A stretch of 64,000 nucleotides of DNA from Nocardioides pinisoli. Its GTDB lineage: Bacteria; Actinomycetota; Actinomycetes; Propionibacteriales; Nocardioidaceae. The translations under genes and the position numbers were made by a program. Within the stretch, counting starts at the first letter, position 1; each line of letters starts with the position of its first letter. The stretch covers positions 62,001-126,000 of the forward strand of contig NZ_JANARS010000007.1 in NCBI RefSeq assembly GCF_024199985.1, read 5' to 3'. The notes below the pieces were generated by a model. The model made no database searches, was not told the origin of the DNA, and saw only the letters and a program-made list of their open reading frames with translations. Shown here one piece after another: positions 26,987-35,884 of the stretch.

Positions 26987-27721
26987 ATGCACCTCGAGTT
27001 CGTCACCCTCACCGAGCGTCCCGACCTCATGGACACGTTCTGGGACATGGAGACCTCGTGGCCGGAGTTCATGACGCACGACCCCATCGGCAACGGCTAC
27101 TACGCCTCGCTGCAGCACTTCGCCGAGTTCGTCCTGGTGTGCCTCGACGAGACGGGGCGCCAGGTCGCCAAGGCCCACTCCGTGCCCTTCCGGCTCGACG
27201 GTGACGAGCTCCCCGACGCCGGGTGGGACTTCGCGATCCGCAGCGGGCTGCTCGCCGCGCTCCACGGCGAGGAGCCCGACGCCGTGTCCGCCGTCGAGAT
27301 CGCCATCGAGCCCGGCCTGCAGGGTGCCGGCCTGTCGGGACGCATCGTCGCCGCCCTGCGCGACAACGCGGGACGGCTCGGCTTCTCCGAGCTGCTCGCG
27401 CCCGTGCGGCCCAACGGCAAGACGGACGTCCACGAGCCGATGGCGGCGTACGCCCTCCGCACCCGCGAGGACGGGCTGCCGGTCGACCCGTGGCTGCGCG
27501 TGCACGTCCGGGCAGGCGGGCGCATCGACCGCGTGGCCCCGCGGTCCATGGTCATCCCCGGCACGGTCGAGGAGTGGCGCGAGTGGACCGGTCTGCCGTT
27601 CGACACGACCGGCCCCGTCGTCGTACCAGGTGCGCTGGCGCCGGTGATGTGCGACGCCGAGCACGGCACGGCGACCTACGTCGAGCCCAACGTCTGGGTC
27701 AGGCACCCGACCGGGGCCTGA
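26987..27721 (+). CDS. GNAT-like N-acetyltransferase
   Basis: 244 residues. The acetyl-CoA loop is IEPGLQGAGLSGRIVAALRDNAGRLGF. The rest (WPEFMTHDPIGNGYY at the start, VHVRAGGRIDRVAPRSMVIPGTVEEW near the end) is less conserved, but the length and order fit an actinobacterial GNAT subgroup. The substrate is unknown. CAGGAT lies 6 nt before the ATG and no ribosome site is seen, so it may be leaderless. It is separated from the reductase by 42 bp. Confidence 0.7.
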   Translation: MHLEFVTLTERPDLMDTFWDMETSWPEFMTHDPIGNGYYASLQHFAEFVLVCLDETGRQVAKAHSVPFRLDGDELPDAGWDFAIRSGLLAALHGEEPDAVSAVEIAIEPGLQGAGLSGRIVAALRDNAGRLGFSELLAPVRPNGKTDVHEPMAAYALRTREDGLPVDPWLRVHVRAGGRIDRVAPRSMVIPGTVEEWREWTGLPFDTTGPVVVPGALAPVMCDAEHGTATYVEPNVWVRHPTGA

Positions 27722-27835
27722 GACCGGTGTTCGCCCTCTGAGGGGTATCGCCGCCGCGCCGCCGGACCTACCGTGAGGCGGACAACTGTTCCACTCGGCC
27801 GCGCCCGTGCGACCGGGCACCCTCAAGGAGACCCT

Positions 27836-28939
27836 GTGAAGAGAACCCTCCAGTGGTCCGCGGCGTTCGTCGCCGGGACCCTCCTACCGCTCGGCCTCGT
27901 CGGGACTGCCGCCACCGCGGCCCCCGCGCCGAGCATCGCCCCACAGTCCGAGCGCTCCCTTGTCGAGCTGCCTGCGAAGGACGCACTCGAGGGCGCAGTG
28001 GCGCCGAGCGAGTGCGGTGCGACGCTCCTCGACGGTTACATCGACCAGCTGTTCGCGGACATGTCGGACGTCCAGTTCGCGTTCCTCGTCGCCCACCAGG
28101 ACGCGCTTCTCGCGGTGCCGACCTACGACGCGCTGTTCTTCGGCACCGCCGGCGACCCGGACTACGCACTCGACTCGCACGCGGCCCAGCTGCGCAACAC
28201 CTACCGCGACCTGCAGCGGTTCTGGGACATCGAGTCCGACGACATCCAGCTGATGGCGATGCACAGCGACTCGCTCCTCGACGCCACCCGCATCGCGCGG
28301 ACCCTCGAGGCGATGGTCGACACCGGCGAGCTGCCCTTCATGAGTGACGCGGCGATCGCCACAGAGGCGCAGACGGTGGCGACGTTCATGCAGGCGCAGG
28401 ACGCGGCATTCCAGGACAACCCGCTCTGGACGCTCAACGCGTACGCCTTCTCGGCCGAGGGCGAGACGGACCCGATCATCGCCGCGCTCCCCGACAAGCT
28501 GGTCTTCGGTGACGGCATCCTGGCGGCGTACGACGCCATCGGTCTCGGTGACGTGGGGCCGCGCGTGATCATGGCCCACGAGTTCGCCCACCACGTCCAG
28601 TTCGAGCTCGGCACCTTCGACAACGGACCGTCCGACCCAGCCGAGGCGACGCGTCGCACCGAGCTGATGGCCGACGCCATGGCGTCCTACTACGCCACGC
28701 ACAAGCGGGGGCTGGCGCTGAACAGCAAGCGGGTGACCGACGCGCTGCTCAGCTTCTACACCGTCGGCGACTGCTCCTTCGCCAGCCCGGGTCACCACGG
28801 CACCCCGCTGCAGCGCGAGCGCGCTGCGGACTGGGGCGCCGACCTGGCGGCCGCCGCGCAGCCGCGCAGCCTCGTGCTCCCGGCGGAGCGCGTGATCGAG
28901 CTGTTCGAGGAGGACCTCGCGGAGATCATCTCCGGCTGA
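27836..28939 (+). CDS. Secreted neutral zinc metallopeptidase-like protein
   Basis: 367 residues. The start is GTG at 27836 with CAAGGAG 5 nt before it. Residues ~5-30 form a signal peptide (LLPLGLVGTAATAAPAP). The zinc motif is MAHEFAHHVQFE (H248-E-x-x-H252) with E276 in RRTELMADAMASYY as the likely third ligand; this matches the YpfJ/PF04228-type layout HEYGHHVQ...RxELxAD. The N-terminal half is helical and unfamiliar. Two cysteines may form a disulfide. Probably an extracellular protease; substrate unknown. Confidence 0.78.
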   Translation: MKRTLQWSAAFVAGTLLPLGLVGTAATAAPAPSIAPQSERSLVELPAKDALEGAVAPSECGATLLDGYIDQLFADMSDVQFAFLVAHQDALLAVPTYDALFFGTAGDPDYALDSHAAQLRNTYRDLQRFWDIESDDIQLMAMHSDSLLDATRIARTLEAMVDTGELPFMSDAAIATEAQTVATFMQAQDAAFQDNPLWTLNAYAFSAEGETDPIIAALPDKLVFGDGILAAYDAIGLGDVGPRVIMAHEFAHHVQFELGTFDNGPSDPAEATRRTELMADAMASYYATHKRGLALNSKRVTDALLSFYTVGDCSFASPGHHGTPLQRERAADWGADLAAAAQPRSLVLPAERVIELFEEDLAEIISG

Positions 28940-28963
28940 TCCGCATCACCACCGCACGGTGCC

Positions 28964-29003
28964 TGACACCGCCCCCGACCCCGACGGGCCGGGGGCGGTG
29001 TCA
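28964..29003. terminator. Bidirectional terminator
   Basis: A perfect 14-bp stem (TGACACCGCCCCCG at 28964-28977 with its complement at 28990-29003) and a 12-nt loop, between the convergent peptidase and Nramp-like genes. The right arm includes the stop codon of the leftward gene. Confidence 0.8.
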
Positions 29004-30260
29004 TGCCCCGCTGACGGCCTTGCGGACCTCGTTAACGCAGAGGGCGACGAAGGCGAGCGCGATGATCACCATGAGCACGTTGGAGTGCAGCTTGTTGCGC
29101 CACTCGGCCGGGGTGCGGTCGGTGTTGAGCAGCCACAGCAGCGTGACCGCGAGGAACGGCATGAAGAACGCTCCGAGGACGCCGTAGGCGAGGATCAGCC
29201 AGACCGGCTTGCCGAGGAACATCATCACCATCGGCGGGAAGGTCAGCCACAGGATGTAGACGCGGTACCACTTGCCGCCGGCGCGGGCGTCGCGCTCCTC
29301 GCCGCCGGTCACGTTGGTCATGAAGTCGGCGAACATCAGGCTGACGCCGTTCCACACGCCGACCAGCGACGACATCGCGGCGGCCCAGAAGCCGACCAGG
29401 AAGAGCTTGCCGGCCCACTCGCCGTAGCGCTCCTGCAGCACGACACCCAGGTCGAGGAGCCCGGCGTCGCCGGTCTCGATGGCCACGCTGGTCGAGTAGA
29501 GCAGCTCGGCGCCGACCACCAGGGTGGCGAGGACGAAGATGCCGGTGACGACGTAGGCCACGGTGTTGTCGATGCGCATGACCCGCATGTAGGCCGGGGT
29601 GCTCCACCCCTTCTCGCGCAGCCAGTAGCCGTAGGCCGCGAGGGTGATGGTGCCGCCGACGCCGCCGGCGAGCGCGAGCGTGTTGACCAGGCCGTCCTCG
29701 GGGATGCGCGGCGCCAGTCCGGTGAGCAGCTCGCCGAGGTTGGGCAGGGTCAGCAGCGCGGCGCCCACCATCGTGACGAACATGATGCCGACCAGCGCGG
29801 CGAGCACCTTCTCGAAGACGCTGTAGCGCCCGGTCCACACGAGCACCAGGCCGAGCAGGCCGGAGAGGATGCCCCACCACGTGGTCGACAGGACGCCCGT
29901 CAGGCCGGCCAGGGCGAGGCCGGTGCCGGCCATCGCGGCGGCGCCGTAGACGAAGCCCCAGATCACGATGTACGGCGCGAAGTACCACGTCGTCCACGCG
30001 CCCAGCGAACGCCAGCCCTCGAAGATGGTGCGCCCGGTGGAGAGCGAGTAGCGCCCGGCGCCCTCCACGAGCACGATCTTCATCAGGCAGCCGACGACCA
30101 CGCACCACAGCAGGGTGTAGCCGAACTTCTGGCCCGCGATCAGCGTCGCGACGAGGTCGGCCGCGCCGACTCCCGTCGCGGCGACGACGAGACCGGGCCC
30201 GATGATCCTCCAGCGCGGGGCGGTCGTCTGCTCGGTCGTGCCGGTGGTCGTCTCAGCCAT
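29001..30260 (-). CDS. Nramp-related membrane transporter without the DPGN and MPH metal motifs
   Basis: 419 residues with about 11 hydrophobic segments and the Nramp fold order. In metal-transporting Nramps, helix 1 carries DPGN and helix 6 carries MPH. Here helix 1 reads GPGLVVAATGVGAADLV and helix 6 reads GTITLAAYGYWLREKG, so the Asp, Asn and Met ligands are all missing. It therefore belongs to a divergent clade whose substrate may not be Mn2+ or Fe2+. TAGGGT ends 7 nt before the ATG at 30260, suggesting leaderless transcription. Alternative names such as NrmT-like cannot be settled by eye. Confidence 0.85.
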   Translation of the reverse strand: MAETTTGTTEQTTAPRWRIIGPGLVVAATGVGAADLVATLIAGQKFGYTLLWCVVVGCLMKIVLVEGAGRYSLSTGRTIFEGWRSLGAWTTWYFAPYIVIWGFVYGAAAMAGTGLALAGLTGVLSTTWWGILSGLLGLVLVWTGRYSVFEKVLAALVGIMFVTMVGAALLTLPNLGELLTGLAPRIPEDGLVNTLALAGGVGGTITLAAYGYWLREKGWSTPAYMRVMRIDNTVAYVVTGIFVLATLVVGAELLYSTSVAIETGDAGLLDLGVVLQERYGEWAGKLFLVGFWAAAMSSLVGVWNGVSLMFADFMTNVTGGEERDARAGGKWYRVYILWLTFPPMVMMFLGKPVWLILAYGVLGAFFMPFLAVTLLWLLNTDRTPAEWRNKLHSNVLMVIIALAFVALCVNEVRKAVSGA

Positions 30261-30384
30261 GGCCAGCACCCTAATGCTGGTCTGGACCAGTGGTCCGGGG
30301 CTGCGCTCTCGGTGTCTCCTGGAAGCGTCGCGTCGTTCTCCGGAAGCGCCGCGTCGTGGGCGGGCTCGGCGGGAGGATGGACCG

Positions 30385-30756
30385 GTGACCTCTCCCCGCC
30401 ACCTGGCCGCCGCGCTCGCGCTGGCCGCATGCCTGTCCGCGTGCGGCTTCGAGGCGAGCGATGACGGCACGGCCCTGCTCCGCAACGAGACGGGGCGCGA
30501 CGACCTGAGGATCCACGTCCTCGACGGCGCCGGCCGTCTGCTGATGGACCGAGCGCTGGACCCGGTCTTCCGGTTCGACACCCAGTTCCCCGATCGCGAG
30601 CGTCAGTGCCTCGTGGCCGGGGACGGTTCGTTCGAGGTGCTCGACGCCGCTGGCGCGGTGATCGTCGAACACGACTTCGCCGACCGGCCTGTGTGCGAGC
30701 GCGACGAGCTCGTGGTCACTGACGACCTCGAGGTCGTGTGGCACGACCAGGCGTGA
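30385..30756 (+). CDS. Small putative lipoprotein
   Basis: 123 residues. GTG at 30385 is preceded by GGGAGGA with 7-nt spacing. The N-terminus has a basic start, a hydrophobic stretch and the lipobox LSAC (C20), so it should be exported and lipid-anchored. The mature part is a short beta-rich domain with two further cysteines that could pair. I do not recognise the family. It is divergent from the Nramp-like gene. Confidence 0.7.
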   Translation: MTSPRHLAAALALAACLSACGFEASDDGTALLRNETGRDDLRIHVLDGAGRLLMDRALDPVFRFDTQFPDRERQCLVAGDGSFEVLDAAGAVIVEHDFADRPVCERDELVVTDDLEVVWHDQA

Positions 30757-30764
30757 TGCCCACC

Positions 30765-30930
30765 CGGGCGCCGAACCCCACATCATCGAGACGACGTCGT
30801 CCCACTCCTCGGGAGACATCACGATCTCGACCATGGTCCGCGTGCCGTCGCCGCGCCCAGCGCTGACGACGAGCCCCTCCGGCTTTCGTGCCAATACCGA
30901 GGCGACCCCTTCCAGGACGCCTGCGAACAA
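30765..30930 (-). pseudogene. Possible small or decayed coding fragment
   Basis: A leftward open stretch from TTG 30930 reads FAGVLEGVASVLARK...VEIVMSPEEWDDVVSMMWG, which looks protein-like (amphipathic helix then an acidic motif) and uses fewer GC-ending codons than its neighbours. It runs without a stop into the antisense of the lipoprotein gene, and no ribosome site is seen. It may be a remnant of a small gene that lost its end, or chance. The rest of 30757-31075 shows nothing I can name. Confidence 0.25.
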
Positions 30931-31075
30931 TGCCCACCACGCGTCCGTGCTGACCGTCGCAGGTGCTCAGTGGCACGCCGTGAAGGTGGCTAGCCGGACG
31001 CTGTGACGGCGGCAGTCGAACAGGTCGGTCAGACGTGCCTGTGGCCCCGCGACCTGGTGGGTGGCGGGGTGCGGG

Positions 31076-31158
31076 GCGGGGTCATCGTCGGCGGGGTCAT
31101 CGTCGGCGGGGTCATCGTCGGCGGGGTCATCGTCGGCGGGGTCATCGTCGGCGGGGTC
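31076..31158. repeat. 15-bp tandem repeat at the 3' end of the DUF222 gene
   Basis: Five perfect copies of GCGGGGTCATCGTCG (31076-31150) plus a partial sixth (GCGGGGTC). The DUF222-HNH stop codon lies in the fifth copy. On the coding strand another frame of the array would read D-P-A-D-D repeats, so the array may have extended the protein before a frame change. Confidence 0.9.
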
Positions 31159-32635
31159 GCGGGATGCCGGGCGGGTCCGGCGGGTCGGCCGACCTCGTGA
31201 TCGGTGGGTCGATCGAGCTCGTGCCGGTGTGGTCGCGGCGGTAGCGGTGCCCGTGGGGGCTGGTCCACTCGAAGGTCCCTGGCGCGACCATGTCGTATCG
31301 CCAGGCCGAGTGTGTCTTCAACCGGTGGTGGAACCGGCACAGGCAGGCCAGGTTCCACGTGGCGGTGGGTCCGGGTTGGGGCCGGCCTTCGGCTTGCGCG
31401 TCGGGGTCGTGGGGGATGATGTGGTCGATGTCGGCTCGCCGCGCGGGGCGGGTGCACCACGGGAAGACGCAGGTGCGGTCGCGGAGAATCACCTGCTCGC
31501 GCATCTTGTCCGGCACCTGGTAGGCGTCGGTCGCCAGCTGGGTGTTGAGGTCGATGAGCGGCTTGATGGTGACCCTGGTCCGGGAGTCGGCACACCAGGA
31601 CTTGATCTGGTCCAGCAGGACCAGCCGCTGGCCCTCCTCCATGCGTCCGGTGGGACCGAACACGGTCTGGTCGCCGGACAGGTTGGCGTCGAAGTGGGCG
31701 TGGAGCACGACCTCCCGCGCGGCCGGCAAGCGCTGCGGGTCGGCGCCCGTGTCGCTGTCGGTGCTGGTGTCGGGGTCCGTGCTGGTGTCGGTGGTCTTGG
31801 CCGCGGTGGCGCCTTGGGTGTGGAGGTCGAGGGCGGTCTGGGTGCGGGCCAGGTCGCCGAGGGCCTTCGCGCGTCGGACGTTCAGCGACTCCTTGGAGCC
31901 CAGTGCCTTCAACGTGGCCGCACCGTGGGCCAGGGCGCGGTCGACGTCGAGGGCGTCGGCGATGCCGAGCTCGGCCTCCATCCGCATCGTGCCGGCGTAG
32001 TGCACGTCCTGGGTGTCGATGCTGGCGTGGCGGGGGTCGACGTGGAGCCAGCCGTCCTCCCGGTCCGCAGTCGGGTCCGGCTCGGCGAGGTCGAACCGCT
32101 TGATCGCCCCGGCGACCAGCCGGTCGAGCTGGGCGGGGCCGACCTTCCCCGCCACGGCCGCGACCTGGGCGTCGACGAACCCGACCGCCTCCCGCGTCAG
32201 CGACGGCGTGGAGTGGATGGTGGTCTCCGCGACCAGCCGGGCCCGCCACGCCGGGACGCGGCCGGCGTGCACCTGCGCCCACAGGCGTGGCAGGCGGTGG
32301 CGCAGCTCGAGGGCGTGGCCGATGAGCTTCTTCGCCGCCGTCGTCGAGATCCCGAGGACGCCGCCGAGCTCGGCGACGCAGAACTCCGCCACCAGGGGGC
32401 ATCCCTCACCCGCGATGGGCTCTTCGTGCTCCCGACCGCCCGCGGGGATCGAGAACACGGCTGCGTCGTAGATCGACTCCGGCGGGTGCAGGTCGGCCCA
32501 CTGAGCGGCGAGGAGGAGCTGGTCGGCTGCTGCTCGCTCTTCGTCGCGGCGCCGGTCGCGGATCGCAGTGAGCAGGTCACGGGCGGTGAGGTCCTGCACC
32601 TCACCTGCTCCGGGCCCTGCCAGCACTTCGATCAT
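31142..32635 (-). CDS. DUF222 / HNH endonuclease protein (13E12-like)
   Basis: 497 residues. The N-terminal and central region is the helical DUF222 domain (LGISTTAAKKLIGHALELRHRLPRLW, RRAKALGDLAR). The C-terminus has an HNH nuclease: CVFPWCTRPARRADIDHIIPH and, after an insert, NLACLCRFHHRLKT. These multi-copy proteins occur in Actinobacteria (the 13E12 repeat family of M. tuberculosis); their role is unclear, possibly mobile or DNA-processing. I chose ATG 32635 because TAGAAT ends 7 nt upstream; an ATG at 32665 also exists. The gene ends inside a 15-bp tandem array. Confidence 0.88.
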   Translation of the reverse strand: MIEVLAGPGAGEVQDLTARDLLTAIRDRRRDEERAAADQLLLAAQWADLHPPESIYDAAVFSIPAGGREHEEPIAGEGCPLVAEFCVAELGGVLGISTTAAKKLIGHALELRHRLPRLWAQVHAGRVPAWRARLVAETTIHSTPSLTREAVGFVDAQVAAVAGKVGPAQLDRLVAGAIKRFDLAEPDPTADREDGWLHVDPRHASIDTQDVHYAGTMRMEAELGIADALDVDRALAHGAATLKALGSKESLNVRRAKALGDLARTQTALDLHTQGATAAKTTDTSTDPDTSTDSDTGADPQRLPAAREVVLHAHFDANLSGDQTVFGPTGRMEEGQRLVLLDQIKSWCADSRTRVTIKPLIDLNTQLATDAYQVPDKMREQVILRDRTCVFPWCTRPARRADIDHIIPHDPDAQAEGRPQPGPTATWNLACLCRFHHRLKTHSAWRYDMVAPGTFEWTSPHGHRYRRDHTGTSSIDPPITRSADPPDPPGIPRPRRR

Positions 32636-32775
32636 GTGTTCGATTCTACGCGCGACCACCGACAACGGTCGCCCCCGGAAACGGCCCGCGTGTGGACGGT
32701 CGCTGGGCGACCTCTCGGACTGGTTTCGTGACGGGACTTCGTCCGTTCTCGGCCAGCGAGGGCGGTGGGTGCAGG

Positions 32776-33090
32776 GGTCTCGATACGCCCGCTCGTACCT
32801 CGCGGGCTACTCGACCAGCGGCGTACGGGGGATCTCGATACGCCCGCTCGTTCCTCACGGGCTACTCGACCAGCGGGTCCCGGGGTCTCGATACGGCCGC
32901 TCGTTCCTCGCGGGCTACTCGACCAACGAGGAACCAGAGGGTGTGCGGGTCTCGATACGCCCGCTCGTTCCTCGCGGGCTACTCGACCAGCGAGGGCGGC
33001 GGGTGTGCGGGTCTCGATACGCCCACTCGTACCTCGCGGGCTACTCGACCAACGAGGAACCAGAGGGTGTGCGGGTCTCGATACGCCCGC
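32776..33090. repeat. Cluster of 45-bp REP-like palindromic repeats
   Basis: Five copies of a 45-bp element beginning GGTCTCGATACGCCCGCTCG and ending CTACTCGACCAGCG lie at 32776-32820, 32831-32875, 32884-32928, 32948-32992 and 33010-33054; a truncated sixth is at 33074-33090. Each has a GCCCGC/GCGGGC stem around a 9-nt loop plus an outer TCGA/TCGA pair. Copies 3/5 and 4/6 repeat with an exact 126-bp period, including spacers, so a larger unit was duplicated. The block ends abruptly about 50 bp before the ABC-F start. 32649-32775 shows nothing else. Confidence 0.85.
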
Positions 33091-33140
33091 GGCGCGATAA
33101 CCATGCGACGCGGAGGCGGGGGAGGCGCGAGAATCCTCCC

Positions 33141-34820
33141 GTGGGTCACGTGGATGTCGCCGGAGTGCGCTACGAGCTGCCGGACGGGCGGGTGCTGCTC
33201 GACGACGTCAGCTTCCGCGTCGGCGACGGGCAGAAGGTCGCGCTGGTCGGTGCCAACGGCGCGGGCAAGACCACGCTGCTGCGCATCGTCACGGGCGACC
33301 TCAAGCCCCATGCCGGCGTCGTCACGCGATCCGGAGGGCTGGGGGTCATGCGCCAGTTCGTCGGCCACGGAGGAGCCGACGAGACGGTCGCCGACCTGCT
33401 GCTCTCCGTCGCGCCGGTCGACGTACGCCGCTGGGCCGAGGAGGTGGCCGCGCAGGAGCTGCGGCTCATGGACGACGACAGCGAGCCGGTGCAGATGGCC
33501 TACGCCGAGGCGCTGGGGCACTACGGCGACGTCGGCGGCTACGACCTCGAGGTGGTCTGGGACAAGGTCACCACCGCGGCGATGGGGCTGCCCTACGACC
33601 GCGCCAAGTACCGCGCGCTCACGACCCTGTCGGGCGGCGAGCAGAAGCGGCTCGTCCTGGAGTACCTGCTGCAGGGCCCCGACCAGGTACTGCTGCTCGA
33701 CGAGCCGGACAACTACCTCGACGTCCCCGGCAAGATCTGGCTGGAGGAGCGGATCCGTGAGTCGCCCAAGACGATCCTGTTCATCAGCCACGACCGCGAG
33801 CTGCTCGCCAACACCGCCACCCGCATCGTGACGGTCGAGCTGGGCAGTGCCGGCAACCTGGTGTGGACCCACCCGGGCGGCTTCGCCAGCTATCACCAGG
33901 CCCGCGCCGAGCGCTTCCAGCGCTTCGAGGAGCTGCGTCGCCGCTGGGACGAGGAGTACGCCAAGCTGCGCGCCCAGATGCTGATGTACAAGCAGAAGGC
34001 GGCCTACAACTCCGACATGGCCAGCCGCTACCAGGCGGCGCAGACCCGGCTGAAGAAGTTCGAGGAGGCCGGGCCGCCGACCGAGCAGCCGCGCGAGCAG
34101 CAGGTGAAGATGCGGCTCAAGGGCGGGCGCACCGGCAAGCGCGCCGTCGTCTGCACCGACCTCGAGCTGACCAACCTGATGAAGCCGTTCGACCTCGAGG
34201 TCTGGTACGGCGAGCGGGTGGCGGTGCTCGGCTCCAACGGCTCCGGCAAGTCGCACTTCCTGCGGCTCCTCGCCGCCGGCGGCAGCGATCCTGACATCGA
34301 GCACCAGCCCGTCGGCTCCCCTCCGGCGCCGGTGGCGCACACCGGCAGCGCCAAGCTGGGGGCGCGGGTGCGGCCGGGCTGGTTCGTGCAGACCCACGAG
34401 CACCCCGAGCTCGTCGGGCGCACCCTGCTGGAGATCCTGCACCGCGGCGACGACCACCGCGACGGGATGGGTCGCGAGGCCGCCAGCCGGGTGCTCGACC
34501 GCTACGAGCTGGCGCACGCCGGCGAGCAGAGGTTCGAGTCGCTCAGCGGCGGCCAGCAGGCTCGGTTCCAGATCCTGCTGCTCGAGCTGTCGGGTGCGAC
34601 CCTGCTGCTCCTCGACGAGCCCACCGACAACCTCGACGTGCAGTCCGCCGAGGCGCTGGAGGCAGGCCTCGAGGCCTTCGACGGCACCGTGCTCGCAGTG
34701 ACGCACGACCGGTGGTTCGCCCGCGGCTTCGACCGCTTCCTGGTCTACGGCGCCGACGGCGAGGTCTACGAGTCCGACGGCCCGGTCTGGGACGAGGGCC
34801 GGGTGTCACGCGCGCGATGA
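33141..34820 (+). CDS. ABC-F family ATPase
   Basis: 559 residues, two ABC domains and no membrane segments. Walker A motifs are GANGAGKTT and GSNGSGKSH, signatures LSGGEQKRL and LSGGQQARF, Walker B LLLDEPDNYLD and LLLDEPTDNLD. A charged helical linker (RRWDEEYAKLRAQMLMYKQKA) joins them, as in ribosome-associated ABC-F translation factors. GTG 33141 gives the likely start VGHVDVAGVRYELPDG. A GGGAGG/CCTCCC hairpin directly precedes the start. It is translationally coupled to the next gene. Role in translation or antibiotic tolerance cannot be told apart here. Confidence 0.9.
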   Translation: MGHVDVAGVRYELPDGRVLLDDVSFRVGDGQKVALVGANGAGKTTLLRIVTGDLKPHAGVVTRSGGLGVMRQFVGHGGADETVADLLLSVAPVDVRRWAEEVAAQELRLMDDDSEPVQMAYAEALGHYGDVGGYDLEVVWDKVTTAAMGLPYDRAKYRALTTLSGGEQKRLVLEYLLQGPDQVLLLDEPDNYLDVPGKIWLEERIRESPKTILFISHDRELLANTATRIVTVELGSAGNLVWTHPGGFASYHQARAERFQRFEELRRRWDEEYAKLRAQMLMYKQKAAYNSDMASRYQAAQTRLKKFEEAGPPTEQPREQQVKMRLKGGRTGKRAVVCTDLELTNLMKPFDLEVWYGERVAVLGSNGSGKSHFLRLLAAGGSDPDIEHQPVGSPPAPVAHTGSAKLGARVRPGWFVQTHEHPELVGRTLLEILHRGDDHRDGMGREAASRVLDRYELAHAGEQRFESLSGGQQARFQILLLELSGATLLLLDEPTDNLDVQSAEALEAGLEAFDGTVLAVTHDRWFARGFDRFLVYGADGEVYESDGPVWDEGRVSRAR

Positions 34821-35845
34821 GCCTGGAGATCACACCGGTCGACCCGTCCGACGACGCCGCCTTCGCCGCCTGGCACCACGTCTACGACGTCTCCGCGCGG
34901 CACGAGCTGGGCGAGGTGGCGACGCCGTGGCAGCTGGAGGAGCTGCGGGCGACGATGCGGGCTGGCGGGAGCCACAGCTGGTCGGGCGCCTGGTCGGCCG
35001 CCGTGGACGGGGAGACGGTCGGGGCCGGCTGGATGCGGACGCCCCTCCTGGACAACCTCGAGCTGGGCGAGCTCGACGTCCACGTCCTCCCCGCGCGCCG
35101 GCGCCGGGGCGTCGGCACGGCCCTGCTGGCGCTCCTCGAGGACGAGGCGCGCTCCCGCGGGCGCCGCGTGCTCACCGGCCTCTCGTCGTGGCCCCACGAC
35201 GCCGGCTCGGACGGCAGGGGCGCGTCGGGCCCGGAGTTCGCCCGGGCACGCGGCTTCGACCTCGCGCTCGCCGAGGTGCAGCGCGAGCTCCGGCTGCCGG
35301 TCGACGACGGCCTGCTCGCCGGGCTCGCCGACGACGCGGCCCGCGCGCACGCGGCGTACACGCTGCGCTCGTGGACCGGTCCGGTGCCCGACGACCTGCT
35401 GCAGGGCTGGGCCGAGATCACCTCGACGCTGGCGACCGAGGCACCCACCGGCGACCTCGAGCTCGAGCCGGAGGCGGTGAGCACCGAGGCGGTGCGCGAG
35501 CGCGAGGAGACGCTCGCCCGGCAGGGCCGGACCAAGCACAACACGGTCGCCCTGTCGGCCACGGGCGAGGTGGTGGCCTACTCCGACCTCGCCACGACGA
35601 TCCACGAGCCCGGCCGGGCCTACCAGTGGGGCACGCTCGTCCATCGCGCGCACCGCGGGCACCGGCTCGGCGTGGCGGTGAAGGTGGCCAACCTCCGCCT
35701 GCTCCAGCGCGAGCGCCCCGACATCACCCGGCTGACGACCTACAACGCCGAGGTCAACAGCCACATGATCGGCGTCAACGAGGCCCTCGGCTTCGTGCCC
35801 GTCGCCCGCCTGGGCGACTTCCAGAAGAGGCTGGCCGGGTCCTGA
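34817..35845 (+). CDS. Tandem GNAT N-acetyltransferase (two domains)
   Basis: 342 residues with two GNAT halves. The first has the acetyl-CoA loop VLPARRRRGVGTALLALLEDEARSRG; the second has VHRAHRGHRLGVAVKVANLRLL and the typical end TYNAEVNSHMIGVNEALGF. Similar in design to the gene at 62115, so the two are probably paralogues. Mycothiol synthase has the same two-domain design, but this protein is not clearly that enzyme. The ATG overlaps the ABC-F stop. Confidence 0.85.
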   Translation: MSLEITPVDPSDDAAFAAWHHVYDVSARHELGEVATPWQLEELRATMRAGGSHSWSGAWSAAVDGETVGAGWMRTPLLDNLELGELDVHVLPARRRRGVGTALLALLEDEARSRGRRVLTGLSSWPHDAGSDGRGASGPEFARARGFDLALAEVQRELRLPVDDGLLAGLADDAARAHAAYTLRSWTGPVPDDLLQGWAEITSTLATEAPTGDLELEPEAVSTEAVREREETLARQGRTKHNTVALSATGEVVAYSDLATTIHEPGRAYQWGTLVHRAHRGHRLGVAVKVANLRLLQRERPDITRLTTYNAEVNSHMIGVNEALGFVPVARLGDFQKRLAGS

Positions 35846-35884
35846 GCGCCCGCTCCTGACCCCCTGTGACGACCCCCACCGTGA

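Noticed and set aside
31076-31158. Replication-origin iterons or CRISPR
   Set aside because: The 15-bp units are directly adjacent without spacers and lie at the end of a coding gene, with no replication gene nearby.
32776-33090. CRISPR array
   Set aside because: The spacers are short, few and themselves repeated with a 126-bp period, the units are palindromic REP-like elements, and no cas gene is near.
32568-33140. Open frames through the repeat cluster that read RYARSFLAGYST-like repeats
   Set aside because: They are translations of the 45-bp palindromic repeats; the adjoining ABC-F protein starts normally at 33141.
33141-34820. Membrane ABC exporter
   Set aside because: No transmembrane segments and two ABC domains on one chain with a charged linker mark the soluble ABC-F class.
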